The notes: generated by a model not told the origin, from the sequence alone. DNA of 64,000 nucleotides from Megascapheus bottae (GCA_024803745.1 JANJXV010000043.1:8922018-8986017); one strand, 5' to 3'; counted from the first letter of the stretch, positions 45,616 to 57,364 are shown. Made by a program: numbers and translations.

Positions 45616-47030
45616 ACAGAAAAACCCACAAGGATGGAGGACAGCACCTGGATCCCCAAATCCCCCCTTAGCGGGAAGCCCACCTCTAGGCCGTAGGAGC
45701 TGCTCAGGGAGCCAATTCCCTGGTAGATGGATGAATGAACTGCAATCATTTAGTTCATCCAGCTCGCCTGGCTTTGTTCTCAAGGCCTGCCTGCCAGAGG
45801 CTAGATCTAGCAAACTTCCCAGAGACATAAAAGGGCTTCTCCCGTCATAGAGATTTGGTCTTGATCCTGCCTTTGTAGACATCAAGGATTCATTTCTTAA
45901 ATAGTTAGCGGCTTTTGAACCAAAGACAAGCGGCTGCATTCACATCAGAGGGCTCCTTTTTCAAGGCAAGGGAGGGAGTGCTTCCTAACACTGCGTCCTC
46001 CCTCTCAGACCTGTCTCTTGATTTCAGGGCTTGTTCCTCCCAGACTTGCAGGCCCCTGGCAGGAGGGACAGGAGGGGGGGGCGGTCAGCTGGAGTGAGGG
46101 TTCTGGAATGATCCACACACTCTGATGTCCTCTGTCACAGCCCCTGGGCTGTATAACAACCAGGCCAAGTGGCCCAGACAGAGTGAGTTCCCCAGAGCTG
46201 GAGATAGAGATAAATCACCAGCTTGAAGTCACATCTTGCTAATGGTCTCCTAGTTGCTACCAGGACAGAAAAACCCTGTGTTTAAGGACACAGAGCTTCC
46301 CCCCATCGCTTTCTAACACCAGTGGCACTGAATCAGGGATTCCCTCCCTGCAGCGCTAAAGGCCTTTGTTTTTTCCTCCCCCCTCCACAGGGAGGGAAAA
46401 GAAGAAGAATGCCCCGGTAAAAATCACTGCAGTCTGTGCGGATGGAAGACACCCATCCAGGTTTAATCTCTCTCGCCTGAAGTTTGTCAGAAGTAAAAAT
46501 GAGCCTAGGCGAGCTTTTGAGACACTATACTGTGACTTACAGGAATTCAATTTCCAGCTGGGCTATAAATCCGGGCCAGGGGTGGGGGCTGGGCCGGGCC
46601 GGGCTCGCAGAGGCTGGGGATGGATTTCTGAAATCAATCCGGCAGTGTGTGGAGAAGGTCGTCAAGGGGGAGATTAATCTTCGGGAGCTGCCTGAAGCGT
46701 TTTGTGTCCAAAGCTTGGGACATGGCTACACAAAATGGAGGTGTTAGCTGCCAGTACCCCCAGAGCCGATGAGCAGGGATAGGGTGGGGGGGACAAAAAG
46801 GGAGGCAGGAGGGAGAGATCGACCTAAGAGTCAATAACTCAACGACAACCAGGTGTCAGCTCTGCCTCGATCCAGCGGCCAAGGACACCTTCCTGTTAAG
46901 TCCAATGAGCCTTCCACCCCTCCAGGTAGCTGCCTATCTCCTGACTCTCCTGCTGTTCATGCATGCCAGGGTTCCAACGAAATGAGTCTAAAGGCATTTC
47001 TTTCCGTCTCGCCATCCTAAGCTGATTCTG
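45616..47030. other. OLFM2 intron 1, longest SINE-free block of the intron
   Basis: No exon recognised. The part at 46380-46760 is the best candidate here for conserved regulatory sequence. Confidence 0.45.
46380..46760. promoter_or_regulatory. candidate conserved non-coding element
   Basis: Repeat-free, with AATTCAATTTCCAGCTGGGC, GAAATCAATCCGGCAGTG and GGGAGATTAATCTTCGGG; frames across it are short and unlike any family I know. Confidence 0.4.
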
Positions 47031-47125
47031 GACTAGGGTCTCTTGGATTTAAGTCTGAGCTGTGCTGTGTGACCTTGGGTTAGTGACTTAACCAGTCTGT
47101 GCTGTAAGGGGATGCGAAGAGTGAT
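47030..47125 (+). repeat. MIR fossil SINE
   Basis: GCTGTGCTGTGTGACCTTGG and GTTAGTGACTTAACCAGTCT are the MIR core. Confidence 0.7.
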
Positions 47126-47129
47126 GATC

Positions 47130-47440
47130 AAGCCAGCCCTGGTGGCTCATGCCATCAGAAGATTGAGATCTGTGGATGGTGGTTTGAAGCCAGCCTGGGC
47201 AGGAAAGTTCAAGAGACTTTTTTTTTTTTTTTGGTCAGTCCTGGGGCATGAACTCAGGGCCTGAGCACTGTCCTTGGCCTTTCTCAAGACTAGTGCATTA
47301 CCACTTGAGCCACAGCACCACTTCCAGCCTTTTCTGTGTATGTGGTACTGAGGAATCGAACCCAGGTCTTGGCACAGGATAGGCAAGCACTTTATCAAAG
47401 TCCTGGCCCCGAAGAGACTCTTATCTTCAATGAACCATTA
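47130..47440. repeat. 7SL-Geo SINE split by an IDL-Geo SINE
   Basis: Outer plus copy: 47130-47218 and 47411-47440. Minus insert: 47219-47410. AAGAGACT is repeated at 47211 and 47412. Confidence 0.88.
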
Positions 47441-47454
47441 GCAAAATGCAAATG

Positions 47455-47665
47455 GATGGGCTAGGATAAGGCTTAATGGTAGAATGCTTGCAGAGTATGC
47501 ACGAAGCCCTGGGTTCCTTGCCTCACTTCCACATTAATAGAAAAAGCTGAAACTGGTGCTGTGGTAAACGTGGTAGAGTGCTAGTGTTGAGCAAAAGAAG
47601 CTCAGGTACAGTTCCCAGGCCCTTAGTTCAAGCCCCATGACCAACAAAAAGAAAAGAAAGAAAGG
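47455..47665 (+). repeat. IDL-Geo SINE
   Basis: An older subtype with GAGCAAAAGAAGCTCAGG. Confidence 0.85.
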
Positions 47666-47675
47666 TGATATATTA

Positions 47676-47900
47676 AAATGGTTTCAATGAGCCAGGAGTG
47701 TGGCCTAGTGGTAGAGTGCTTGCCTAGCATGCACGAAGACCCAGGTTCCATTCCTCGGTACCACATACATAGAAAAAAGCTGGAAGTGGTGCTGAGGCTC
47801 AAGTGGTAGAGCTCTAGCCTTGAGAAAGTCTAAGGACAATGTTCAGGCTCTGAGCTCAAGTCCAGGACTGGTAAAAAAAAAAAAAAATGGTTTCAAGCTG
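47676..47900 (+). repeat. IDL-Geo SINE with target-site duplication
   Basis: Near-consensus copy flanked by AAAATGGTTTCAA. Confidence 0.92.
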
Positions 47901-48145
47901 TATGCCAGTGGCTCACACCTGCATGCTACTCAGAAATGTTACATCAGAAGGTCACAATTCAAAGGTAGCCTGGGCAGGAAAGAATATGAGACTCTTTTCC
48001 CCAATTAACCATCAAAAGAAAAAAAAAAGCCAGAATTTGGAGCTGTGGATCAAATAGTAGAACACTAGCCTTGAACAAATAAGTTCAGGGACAGTACCCA
48101 GACTCTGAGTTTAAGCCCCAGGACTGGCACAAATACATAAAATAG
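47901..48145 (+). repeat. 7SL-Geo SINE
   Basis: GCCAGTGGCTCACACCTGCA to GCCCCAGGACTGGCAC. Confidence 0.82.
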
Positions 48146-48221
48146 GAACTGTCTTCACTTCTCCAGGTTTGGTGGCTGCATGCCTGGCATCCTGATACTA
48201 GGCAAGCTGAAATAGGAGTTT

Positions 48222-48478
48222 GAGGCCAGCAGGGCACCAGTGGTTTATGCTTGTAATTCTACCTACTCAACAGGCTGAGATAAGAGGATCTCTTGGTTTG
48301 AAGCCAGCCTGGGCAGGAGAGTCAACGTAAGACTCTTATTTCCACTTACCCACTCAAAAACCAGAAGTGGAGCTGTGTGTGGCTCAAAGTAGAAGAGTGC
48401 TAGCCTTGGGCAAAAGCGCTCAGGAACAGCATCCAGGCCCTGAGTTCAAGCCCCACAACTGACAAAACAAAGTTCGAG
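48222..48478 (+). repeat. 7SL-Geo SINE
   Basis: GCACCAGTGGTTTATGCTTG to CCCCACAACTGACAAAAC. Confidence 0.85.
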
Positions 48479-48919
48479 GCCTCTCTCTTGAATTTGCAGA
48501 TGGCTGTCTTTGTCTCTTTGTCTTCCCATGAAACTCCCTTGGGTGTGTGCCTGTGGCAGATTCCTCATATAAATATGCAATATTCGCACGGCACCGCACA
48601 CCCTCCTGTGAACTATTCTGGTCTCTAGATGGTGGAGAACCACCCCCCACAATGTGAACACAGAATCATTTGTTGTGCTGTGTAGTTCAGGGACCAGAGC
48701 AGAAAATAGCCCATGGTTCAGGAAGAAGTGACTCAGTACACAGATCACAGGCTGGAGGGACCCAGGGGTCCTGTGAAAGGACAGGGGGTGACAGCGGGGA
48801 GTTCGGGGTTCACCCCCACATCACTCATTCACGTAGATTCAGTGAAGGGATTGGGAAGACCAATAAATTCAAGCTGAGCTTTTTGGAAATGTTTTTGAAT
48901 TATTCCCCTCCCTCCATTT

Positions 48920-49415
48920 CTTGTATTCCTAGTTCTGGGGCATTGTCGTTGTGCTTTTGTGTTCAAGGCAGGCATTCTACCACTTGAACTACAGCTCAGC
49001 TTAATTGGAGATGAGTCTCATGGACTTTTTACGGTCCAGCTAGCTTGGAACTGCGATCCTCGGATCTCAGCCTTCTAAGTAGTTGGAATTATAGACACAT
49101 GCCACAAATGTGTTTTGTTCTTGTTGGCTGTGGAGCTTGAACTCATGGACTGGGCACTATCCCCGGGCTTCTTTTGTTCAAGGCAAGCGACTTGAGCCAC
49201 AGTACCACTTCCAGCTTTTTCTGTGCATATGGTACAGAGGAATGGAACCCAAAACTTCATGCATGCTAGACACTCTACCACTAAGCCACATTCCCAGCCC
49301 CAGCTGGGAATAATAATTTTTTTTCCCCCTGTATATATGCTATCAAGGAATCAGAGTTTCATGCATGCTAGGCAAGTACCCTACCACTAGGCTACACTCC
49401 TAGTCCTGTTTGGTT
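48920..49415 (-). repeat. run of reversed SINEs (7SL-Geo, IDL-Geo, ID)
   Basis: 7SL-Geo 48925-49108, IDL-Geo 49110-49302, ID 49320-49408, in that order. Confidence 0.8.
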
Positions 49416-49530
49416 TTGGCTTTTGAGACAAGGTCTGCCTATGTAATATCCAAGCCAACCTGAGTTTCAGTCTTCCTGCATCTGCCTCCCTAGCTCTGGA
49501 ATTAGAGACATGCACCACAACCTCAACCCT
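49416..49530 (-). repeat. B1 SINE
   Basis: GCTTTTGAGACAAGGTCTGC and CTTCCTGCATCTGCCTCC. Confidence 0.75.
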
Positions 49531-49551
49531 GATCTGTTTTTTTGTTTTTGT

Positions 49552-49792
49552 TTTGGTGTGTGTGTGGGGGGGCAGTAATGGGACTTGAACTCTGGGCCTG
49601 AGTGTTGTCCCTAAGCTCTTCAGCTCAAGGCTACCTCCCTACCCCTGAGCCACAGCCCCACTTCAGGTTTTCTAAGGATTAATTGGAGATAAGAGTCATC
49701 TTTTGTGCTGGGCTGGCTTTGAACCTTGATCCTCAGATCTCAGCCTCCTGAGTAGCTAGGATTACAGGCATAAGCCATCGCACCTGGCTTGT
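49552..49792 (-). repeat. 7SL-Geo SINE with GT tail
   Basis: GTAATGGGACTTGAACTCTG to AAGCCATCGCACCTGGC. Confidence 0.88.
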
Positions 49793-49822
49793 TCTGATCA
49801 TTTTTGATATATAGTTGGTTAA

Positions 49823-49828
<6 letters not shown>

Positions 49829-49870
<42 letters not shown>
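49829..49870. repeat. (CA)n microsatellite
   Basis: About 19 CA units; not at a SINE tail. Confidence 0.95.
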
Positions 49871-49872
<2 letters not shown>

Positions 49873-49989
49873 TGACACACAATTGTACCTTTTTTAAGAC
49901 TTCCTGCTTTAGGCCAGGAGGCATGGCTCTAGTAATAATAGAGAAAGCACCTTGCCTGTGTGAGGTCCTGGGTTCAAATTCTGGTACAG

Positions 49990-50755
49990 TAAAACACAAA
50001 CTCTCTCCAAATACCCTCACATTCAGGGTATTGGGAGTTTAAACCTCCATATATAGGGGGAAAACAATTCAGTCCAGAACCATCGATGAAGGATAGCAGA
50101 AAAGTCCACTGAGGCTGGCTGGCAGAAGGAATGGGCTCTGCTAGTCCTTTAGATTAATCCCCCACCACCTCCCCCTCTCCCCAGGGCCTTCAAAGAGATG
50201 TTTCTGGAAGACAGATTCCCAGATGCGAGGCAGGTCCCCCTGTTTGGAGGGGAGGGGACAAGGTGGCTCTCTGGGTCACAGGATCTACTGTGAGCCAGAA
50301 TGGCCTGCTTGCTGGGAAATTGATTCTCCCTCCCCCCCACCTAAGCAGGGAGGGCTGCCTCAAGCCAAAGCTGCAGGGAGAGGTCATGGCCCCTCTTCTC
50401 TCTCCTCTGCATCCAGAAAAGAGCCAGTAGAACTAGGCAGAGGGTCTGTCATTGTCTTGCCAGGTGGCCAGGCCCGGAAGGGCCTGCAATCAGCAGGCAT
50501 TGTGACCAGCAGCACAGCCACCTGTGTCCCTCCCATTTCAAGTGTCACCTCCAAGCCCCTGCATTGAGCAGAGACAGCAGATGGTAATGGTGATCACCCG
50601 CGTCCAAGTGCCTGGCACCTTCCCACAGTGGGCATACAAGGACCTGGCAGTGCCAGCCTCTAGACGGATGCCAAGAGGCAAGGGAGAAATAAACATCAGG
50701 CTGAAGTAAAATGAAGGCTGGGACGGCAAGATGAGCTCCAGGAAAGAAAGGATAT
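49990..50755. other. OLFM2 intron 1, single-copy
   Basis: No exon or young repeat recognised. Confidence 0.4.
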
Positions 50756-50756
50756 C

Positions 50757-50985
50757 TGTGTGTGTGTGTGTGTGTGTGTGTTAGCTTCTTTTTTTTTCCC
50801 CCCTCCTCAGAACTAGTGCTCTATCACTTGAGCCACATCTCTCCATCTGGCTTTTGGGTAGCTAACTGGAAGGAAGAGTCTCACAGACTTCTTGTCCTGG
50901 TTTGGCTTCGAACCACTGTCCTCCAGATCTCAGCGTCCTGTGTAGCTAGGATTACAGGGAGAGCTACTGATGCCCAACCTGATCA
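50757..50985 (-). repeat. (GT)n and degenerate 7SL-Geo SINE
   Basis: GT run 50757-50781, then GTGCTCTATCACTTGAGCCA to GTGTAGCTAGGATTACAGGG. Confidence 0.75.
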
Positions 50986-51555
50986 ACAACATCACCTTTG
51001 TGACAAGGAACTACAATCGACCCCTAAAGAACCACAGCACCAACAGACCACCCCGAATGAGGACAATACCTATAATGATAAGGCCGCACCCCAAAACTAG
51101 AGACACCGTCTCTTGAGAACCAGATTGCTCTCCTCAGGTAATGAAGTGATATCAACTTCCACCCGCTTCTGCCTCCACTTAAACCTAACACTCAACTCAT
51201 GCCTGTACCCCAGAGATGGCTGAAGATGAACGAAGGTGCCATGTTGGAGGGTCTCGAGGAAAGACTTCACCACAAAGCCAAAAGGTTGCAGATGTGAAAA
51301 GGCAGAAGCTATCAAGGTATCAAGCTGTCAAGGGTAGCTGGGGGAAGGAAGAGCCAGAAACTGGGGGCACCAAGACAGAAAACACCGGTGTGAGAGATGA
51401 AGCAGATGAGGTCACTGGACTGGAGCTAAGGGCTAAGCAGAAAAATGTCTTGACTCCTCTCCAAACTCCCACTGCAGCCTCTCATTGGCTGAATCCAGCA
51501 GGAGGTCAGTGAGCCAAGCTTTCTGGGAAATGTAGTTTTTGGATGTGTGCCTGTC
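50986..51555. other. OLFM2 intron 1, single-copy
   Basis: No exon or repeat recognised. Confidence 0.35.
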
Positions 51556-51745
51556 CCAGAGTTGGGCTCAGGGTTTCGGTGCTGTCTTTGGGCTTTTTTT
51601 TTTTTCCTCCTGGCTTTTTGCTGGTTCATTGGAGATGAGTCTCACAGACATTCCTGTCTGGGTTGGCTTTGAACCACAATCCTCTGGTCTCAGCCTCCTG
51701 AGTAGCTAGGATTACAGGCGTAAGCCACAGGCGCCTGGCTGGAAA
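51556..51745 (-). repeat. 7SL-Geo SINE
   Basis: TTTTGCTGGTTCATTGGAGA to AAGCCACAGGCGCCTGGC. Confidence 0.85.
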
Positions 51746-52290
51746 TGTAGTTTTCATGATCTCCTGTTCTAGAATAAAGTGGAACGAGGAAAAGGAGGAG
51801 AGAGGAGACCCCTAAGTGACCAGCCTCCAGGACTCAGGGCCCAGGTTCCCTTTCTCTGAAGTTTGCTCAGCTGTCTGCTTACAGGACATTTGCTGGGATC
51901 CACTGTCCCATTCCAGCTATGCAATGAAATGGTGGGGATGATGTCTGCAGTAAAGGGCTGAGCGGAAAAACCACCTCCTCGGGGAAGCCATCCATGATTG
52001 CTTTTTAAAACAGCTCTACCCAGGTCCATCAACCTGTAGCACACTTGTCACAACAGAAGGCGTATTATGACAATCGTTGGGTGACTTATGGGTGTGATCG
52101 TTTGCATGTGGTTTGGCTTTAAAGGGCTCATTGTATTGAACGCGTGGCGGTGTGAGGAGCTGATGGGACTTTTAAGAGTTGGGGCTAAGGGAGAAATTAT
52201 TGGGGCTAATGGGGGAATGCCCCTGGTGAATTCTTTCCAGAAGGTTGTCATGAAGAAGTAAGCCTACCCGCGCTCTACCTCGCTGCCAGT
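51746..52290. other. OLFM2 intron 1, single-copy
   Basis: No exon seen. Confidence 0.35.
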
Positions 52291-52294
52291 GAGA

Positions 52295-52410
52295 CAGGCC
52301 CAGTCGCAAGCCACACCCCCGGACTTAGCCACGCCCTTCCCCATTGATCTACGTCACATAGACAGGCCACGCCTACCAACAAGCCACGCCCCCATCCCCA
52401 CACTTTCCAG
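52295..52410 (-). repeat. GCCACGCCC minisatellite
   Basis: Five to six degenerate units (AAGCCACACCCCC, TTAGCCACGCCC, AGGCCACGCC, AAGCCACGCCCC). Confidence 0.8.
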
Positions 52411-52477
52411 TTCCGGAGCCAACCTTAGCACATGGTGGGACAGAGCAAGCAGGTGCAAGAATGAATGGAGGAGTCCA

Positions 52478-52570
52478 GCGTGGTATGACGCCCAGGCTGG
52501 CCTAGAACTCATAATCCTCCTGCCTCAGCCTCCCAAATGTTGGGGTGACAGGCAGGCACCATGGCTTATT
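52478..52570 (-). repeat. B1 SINE
   Basis: CCCAGGCTGGCCTAGAACTC and CCTCCTGCCTCAGCCTCC. Confidence 0.82.
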
Positions 52571-52652
52571 TTTTTTTTCTTCTCTTTATAAACCATCCAG
52601 CCTCAGGTAATGTGTTACAGGAACACAGCACGAAGACTCTCTTCTCTCATTC

Positions 52653-52654
52653 TG

Positions 52655-52690
<36 letters not shown>

Positions 52691-52785
52691 CAGTCCCGAG
52701 GCTTGAACTCAGGGCCTAGGCCTTGTCCCTTAGCTTTTCTCCTCAAGGTTGGCACTCTACCACTTGAGCCAGAGCTCCCCTCTAC
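52653..52785 (-). repeat. (GT)n and Geo module
   Basis: GT run 52653-52689 ending at GCCAGTCCCGAGGCTTGAAC. Confidence 0.88.
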
Positions 52786-53280
52786 CATAGGCCTGTTATT
52801 TATAGATGGATCTTGGTTCATAAATTCCAAATGCTTTTTTTTATCTCCTTCACTGCCAGGCCCTTATACATATTCATGAGGTTGCTGCCTGGGAACATTT
52901 GAGCTGAGAGGAGTGGGCTGGCAGAGGGGTGGGGGGAAGCAGAGAGCCCCTGGGGGAAGGGGAGGCCTGGAGTCTGTGTGGATTGCTCCCTGGGATTCCC
53001 CCATCACTTTCAGCTGTCCTGGCGGGAAGGGGAAAGACACCATCCTTGAGGCCATGGTCCAATCCCCCCCACACTGTGGAAAAACACTGCCACTCATTTG
53101 AGCCCAGGGCAGGCGCTGTTCCCTAGCTGCAGCTCTCGCTCTGCGTGGAAACTGGACACCCTGGGACCTGCCCAGGACAAGGAGGAATGGTGTGGGGGGA
53201 GGTTGATAGAAGAAGGTATTTGTGGCTTGGTCCTCATCCCCAAAATAAACAGAAGCAAAGGATTGGGCCCTATGGAGCAG

Positions 53281-53370
53281 ACTGTGTGTGCATGTGTGCA
53301 TGTGTGCATGTGTGCGTGCGTGTGTGCGTGCATGTGTGTGTGCATGTGCGTGTGTGTGTGCATGTGTTCT
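53281..53370. repeat. (GTGCAT)n variant GT repeat
   Basis: GTGTGTGCATGT units in an irregular mix. Confidence 0.9.
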
Positions 53371-53429
53371 CCAAGTAAGACACAGCAGTACTGAGTGAAA
53401 CTGTTGATTTTCCAATTCCTCTGCGTGCG

Positions 53430-53565
53430 TGTGTGTGTGTTACTTGGATTTGAACTCAAAGCCTCCTGCTTGCTAGGCAGGGCTATCATTTGAGCCAAGC
53501 CTCCTATCCTCCCCCCACAGGCCTTTTAGGGGGCTGGAATTACAAGTACACATCAGCATGCCGAG
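53430..53565 (-). repeat. ID fragment with GT tail
   Basis: GGATTTGAACTCAAAGCCTC to CATTTGAGCCAAGCCTCC. Confidence 0.6.
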
Positions 53566-53572
53566 CCCAATT

Positions 53573-53815
53573 TTATTTATTGTCAGTCATGGGGCTTGAA
53601 CGCAAGGCCTGGGTGCTGTCCCTGAGCTCTTTCACTCAAGGCTAACGTTCTACCATTCTGAGCCACAGTGCCATTTCTGGTTTTCTGGTGGTTGATTTGA
53701 AGCGGGAGTCTCATGGACTTTCCTGCCCAGGCTGGCACTGAACCAGGATCCTCACATCTCAGCATCCTGAGTGGTTAGCATGCCAGATGTGAGCCATCCG
53801 TGCCAGGCTGGTCTT
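53573..53815 (-). repeat. 7SL-Geo SINE
   Basis: GTCATGGGGCTTGAACGCAA to GAGCCATCCGTGCCAGGC. Confidence 0.85.
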
Positions 53816-54018
53816 GTCTATCTAAAGTTTAAGCCAAACCTGGCCAACTCCCTCCAGTTCTGATCCACACAGACCTTGGATTTGACCCTGTGTCTTTCCT
53901 CAAACCCAAACCAGTCTGGTCTACCCAGGACTGGGTTTGATCTTGGTCTGGTTCCTTCTCAACCAAAGAGTATGTAACACCCTTGGGGATGCATTTCTGT
54001 TTGGTCCTAAGGCTTGGA

Positions 54019-54071
<53 letters not shown>

Positions 54072-54295
54072 GGTCCTGAGACTCAGGGCATGGGCCCTGT
54101 CTCTAAGTCTCTTTGCTCAAAGCTAACTCTCTACCAGTTGAATCACAGGTCCACTTCTAACATTTTGTTGGTTAATTAGAAATAAAAAATATATAGAGAC
54201 TTTTCTACCAGGGCTGGCTTCGAACTGAAATCCTCAGGTCACAGCTTCTTGAGTAGCTAGGATTATAGGCATGAGCCACTGGTACCAGACCGGAC
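54019..54295 (-). repeat. (GT)n and 7SL-Geo SINE
   Basis: GT run 54019-54068, then GGTCCTGAGACTCAGGGCAT to GAGCCACTGGTACCAG. Confidence 0.85.
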
Positions 54296-54439
54296 TTGGG
54301 AATTTATTCTCCATCTTAGGACCTGAGCCAAGCTTTGTCTGTCTCACTACCCGGGTCCACCCCTGCTCTAGTTGCACTAGGCAGAAACCAACTCAGCACC
54401 CCGCCCCCAACACCCTTCTCCTCCAAATTCTCAAGCCTT

Positions 54440-54640
54440 TGAATATTTATCACCCATGATTGACGAGCCCCCCCCACCCGGATTAATGAGAGTAAGAGGA
54501 TTTTATCCTTCCAATGTGATTATCTGAAATTCATTAACATGGATTTATGGTTCTTTCTCAAGGATTATTATTACAGGGTTTTCGCCACAAGTTAATATAC
54601 ATGTTATTCTTCTTCAAGATTTGGGTATTTTAAAACTGGG
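54440..54640. promoter_or_regulatory. candidate conserved non-coding element
   Basis: Repeat-free, with a PBX/PREP-like TGATTGACG (54457-54465), GGATTAATGAGAG, GAAATTCATTAACATGG and CAAGTTAATATACATG. Confidence 0.45.
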
Positions 54641-54677
54641 AGTGTAAGTAGTTCAGAACATTTGCATTTCATCACAA

Positions 54678-54700
54678 AATACACACACACACACACACAC
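54678..54700. repeat. (CA)n microsatellite
   Basis: About 11 units. Confidence 0.9.
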
Positions 54701-54714
54701 CAAAAGACTTGAGA

Positions 54715-55280
54715 AAGCTGGGCGTGGTGGCTCACACCTATAATCCTAGCTACTCAGGAGGCTGAGATTTGAGGATCAAAGCTCAAAGCCAGCCTGGGCA
54801 CTAAAGAATGTGAGACTCATCTCCAATTAACTACCAGAAAACTGGAAATGGCGCTGTGGCTCAAGTTGTAAAGAGCTAGCCTGGAACTGAAGAGCTCAGG
54901 GACAGCTTCTAGGCCCAGAGTTCAAGTCCCATAACTGACTAAAGAAGAAAAAGACTTGAGAGACCTTAGCTGGGCATGGTGGTACATGCCTATAATCTCA
55001 ACCCTTAGAAGGGTCAAGCCCCATGACCCACAAAAAAAAAAAAAATAAGATTCATGCTGAGATCTAAGGATGATAGTTCAAAGCCAGCCCACACAGGAAA
55101 GTTCCTGAGACTCTTATCTCCAATTAAACACAGAAAAAGCCAGAAGTAGCACCATGGCTCCAGTGGTAGAGCACTAGTCTTGAGCAAAAAAAGAAGCTCA
55201 GCAACAGTGCCCAGGTCCAGAGTTCAAATCCCAGGACCAGCACAAATAAAGCTAAAAAAAATAAATAAAAATTTAAAGAC
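54715..55280 (+). repeat. 7SL-Geo SINE, short B1-like piece, 7SL-Geo SINE
   Basis: 54717-54950 is full length; 54965-55030 is a B1-like head joined to a Geo tail; 55050-55265 is a headless second copy. Confidence 0.82.
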
Positions 55281-55594
55281 TTTAAAGCAAGAAAAAAAAA
55301 GTTGAAAGTATGGTTCAATTGTTAGAAAGCATTTGTGAGGCAATGCAAGACCAAAAGCTGGGGTCTTTAGGAGAACATGCCAAATGGAAGTTGCCCCCAT
55401 CTGAGCTGTCCCCAGCCTCAGTTGCTTTGTTCATGATGGCACTATGACAAGTCCACTGGCCCATGCTAACTGGGACAATTTGGGTCCACCCATCACTTCC
55501 GCCTGTCCTGGCCTTCATAAATTGCAGACATTTTCTGCCAAGGCACAGCCAATCAACTGTCGCCTTTTCTTGGCCCTTCTCTCTCCAGCTCAAG

Positions 55595-55735
55595 AGCTAC
55601 AGGGCCATTTCCAGCTTTGGGGGGTTAATCGAAAATAGTCTCCCAGACTTGCTTGTCCAGGCTGGTGTAGAACCACAATCCTCAGATTTCAGCCTCCTGA
55701 ATAGCTCGGATTACAAGCAGCCAGCTCATGAGCTA
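55595..55735 (-). repeat. 7SL-Geo SINE, diverged
   Basis: CAGGCTGGTGTAGAACCACA and CTCCTGAATAGCTCGG. Confidence 0.65.
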
Positions 55736-55787
55736 GTTTTGTTTGGATTCCCCTCTGCCTTTTAGGGAATCCCACCCAGACAATCTC

Positions 55788-55795
55788 ATTTGCAT
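55788..55795. promoter_or_regulatory. octamer ATTTGCAT
   Basis: A perfect POU/OCT octamer in repeat-free sequence between two SINEs. One short motif, so chance is possible. Confidence 0.25.
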
Positions 55796-55964
55796 ATTCA
55801 AGTACTCTTTCTTGAGCCCAACTTTTCTCATTATTCACTTGTTGGTTTACTTTTACTGGTTTGCTTGGTTGACTGGCTGGTTGGGGTTTTTTTTGTGTGT
55901 TTTTGGGGTTTTTTTGAGAGAATGCCTCAAAGCTGACATTGAATTTTTAATTTTTTTTTTTTAA

Positions 55965-56150
55965 TTTGTGCCAATTTCAGGAATTGAACTCAGGGCCTGA
56001 GAGCTACCTCTGATCTTTTCTGCTAGAGGCTAGTGCTCTATCACTTGAGTCACAGTTCTACTTCTGTCATTTTTTGCTAATTGATTGGAGATAAAAGTCC
56101 CATGGATTTTCCTGCCTAGGCTGGCTTTGAACTGCAGTCCTCAGCTCTTG
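55965..56150 (-). repeat. 7SL-Geo SINE, partial
   Basis: GAATTGAACTCAGGGCCTGA and TAATTGATTGGAGATAAAAG (one mismatch allowed); the head is mostly missing. Confidence 0.75.
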
Positions 56151-56605
56151 GCTGAGGAAGAAATGTATCCTGGGAAAATGGCTCCTTTCAGCACAAAATG
56201 CATTTAAGGAAAATGTTTAAGGGAGAAAACTTATCTTGGGGACATATATCTGCCTTGGAGGGAAAGTGTAGTAGAATCCCTCCTTTCTGTGAGAAGATGC
56301 TCAGCTTCAATGACCTAAGTTTAATGGGCAGAGATCCATCTCAGAATCTCTGGCCCAACTGACCAAACTGTGACTTCCTCCAACCAGGCCACACTTTTGT
56401 GGTCTCCACCCCGCCCCCCCCCCAAGATGCCCTTCAACTGTGAATCCACCAATGGATAAGTCCACGGATGATGTCAGAACCCCCTGTGAGCCAGTCACAG
56501 AGCAGGCCTTCAACCCATGCACTTTCTAGTCACAAATCACAACACTCAGAATCCCCAGGCTGAAAGGAAAAAGGACAAGAGATGTCAGAAAGAAAAGGTG
56601 GAGTT
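56151..56605. other. OLFM2 intron 1, single-copy
   Basis: No exon or repeat recognised. Confidence 0.35.
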
Positions 56606-56607
56606 CA

Positions 56608-56848
56608 GTCAGACCGTGGCTCTGGTCTGTAATCCTAACTACTCAGGAGGCTGAGATCTGAGGATCGTGGTTCAAATCCAGCCCAGGCACTAAAGACCGT
56701 GAGACTCTTATCTCCAATTAATCACTAGAAAAGGGGAAGTGGTGCTGTGGTTCAAGGGGTAGGGCGGTAGCCTTGAGCTGAAGAGCTCAGGGACAACACC
56801 CAGGCCCAGAGTTCAAGCCCCATGACCCACCAAAAAAAAAAAAGGATG
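56608..56848 (+). repeat. 7SL-Geo SINE
   Basis: Near-consensus copy from GTCTGTAATCCTAACTACTC to GCCCCATGACCCACC. Confidence 0.9.
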
Positions 56849-57130
56849 GAGATCCTTTCTGGGGTGAAAGGACACCCCTCTTTGATAAAAGGATGGGGGA
56901 GATGGAGGAAGAGTCTGGAAATAAGACTGAATTGTTAGGAACTGTATTCATGTCTGTGATGATAAAGAAGCTTGTGCTAATGAGGCTTTTAACTGCACCT
57001 GGCTCTGCCTCACACCAGGCATCTTTCTAGGCATCAGCTCATAATTAATCCCAAGGAGAGAGGGAAGAGACTCAGGTGAGGGGAGACCCGGCTCACAGTT
57101 CTGTATTCTTAGGTGGCAGTGGTGACGCCA

Positions 57131-57150
57131 GATAGATAGATAGATAGATA
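57131..57150. repeat. (GATA)n
   Basis: Five GATA units. Confidence 0.85.
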
Positions 57151-57184
57151 GGCCATATATATGTGTCTATATTATTTCTATGAG

Positions 57185-57265
57185 TTACTTTGGGGGCCTG
57201 AGGTTCAAACCCAGGGCCTGACTCATGGGAGTCAAGTGCTGTACCACTTGAGCTATGCCTCCCAC
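57185..57265 (-). repeat. ID-like SINE
   Basis: GGTTCAAACCCAGGGCCTGA and TACCACTTGAGCTATGCC. Confidence 0.65.
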
Positions 57266-57364
57266 CCTTAGTCTCTTGCTTGACTCAAATGTCCCTTCAT
57301 GGTTCTCTGGAAAGAGCTGCAGGCACCCTCCCAGGCTGCCCCTGCTGGCTTTTGTTTTGGTTTG

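Noticed and set aside
46366..46747. Overlapping short plus-strand frames around 46.4-46.7 kb
   Set aside because: Two frames of similar length with no family match; sequence character fits a non-coding conserved block better.
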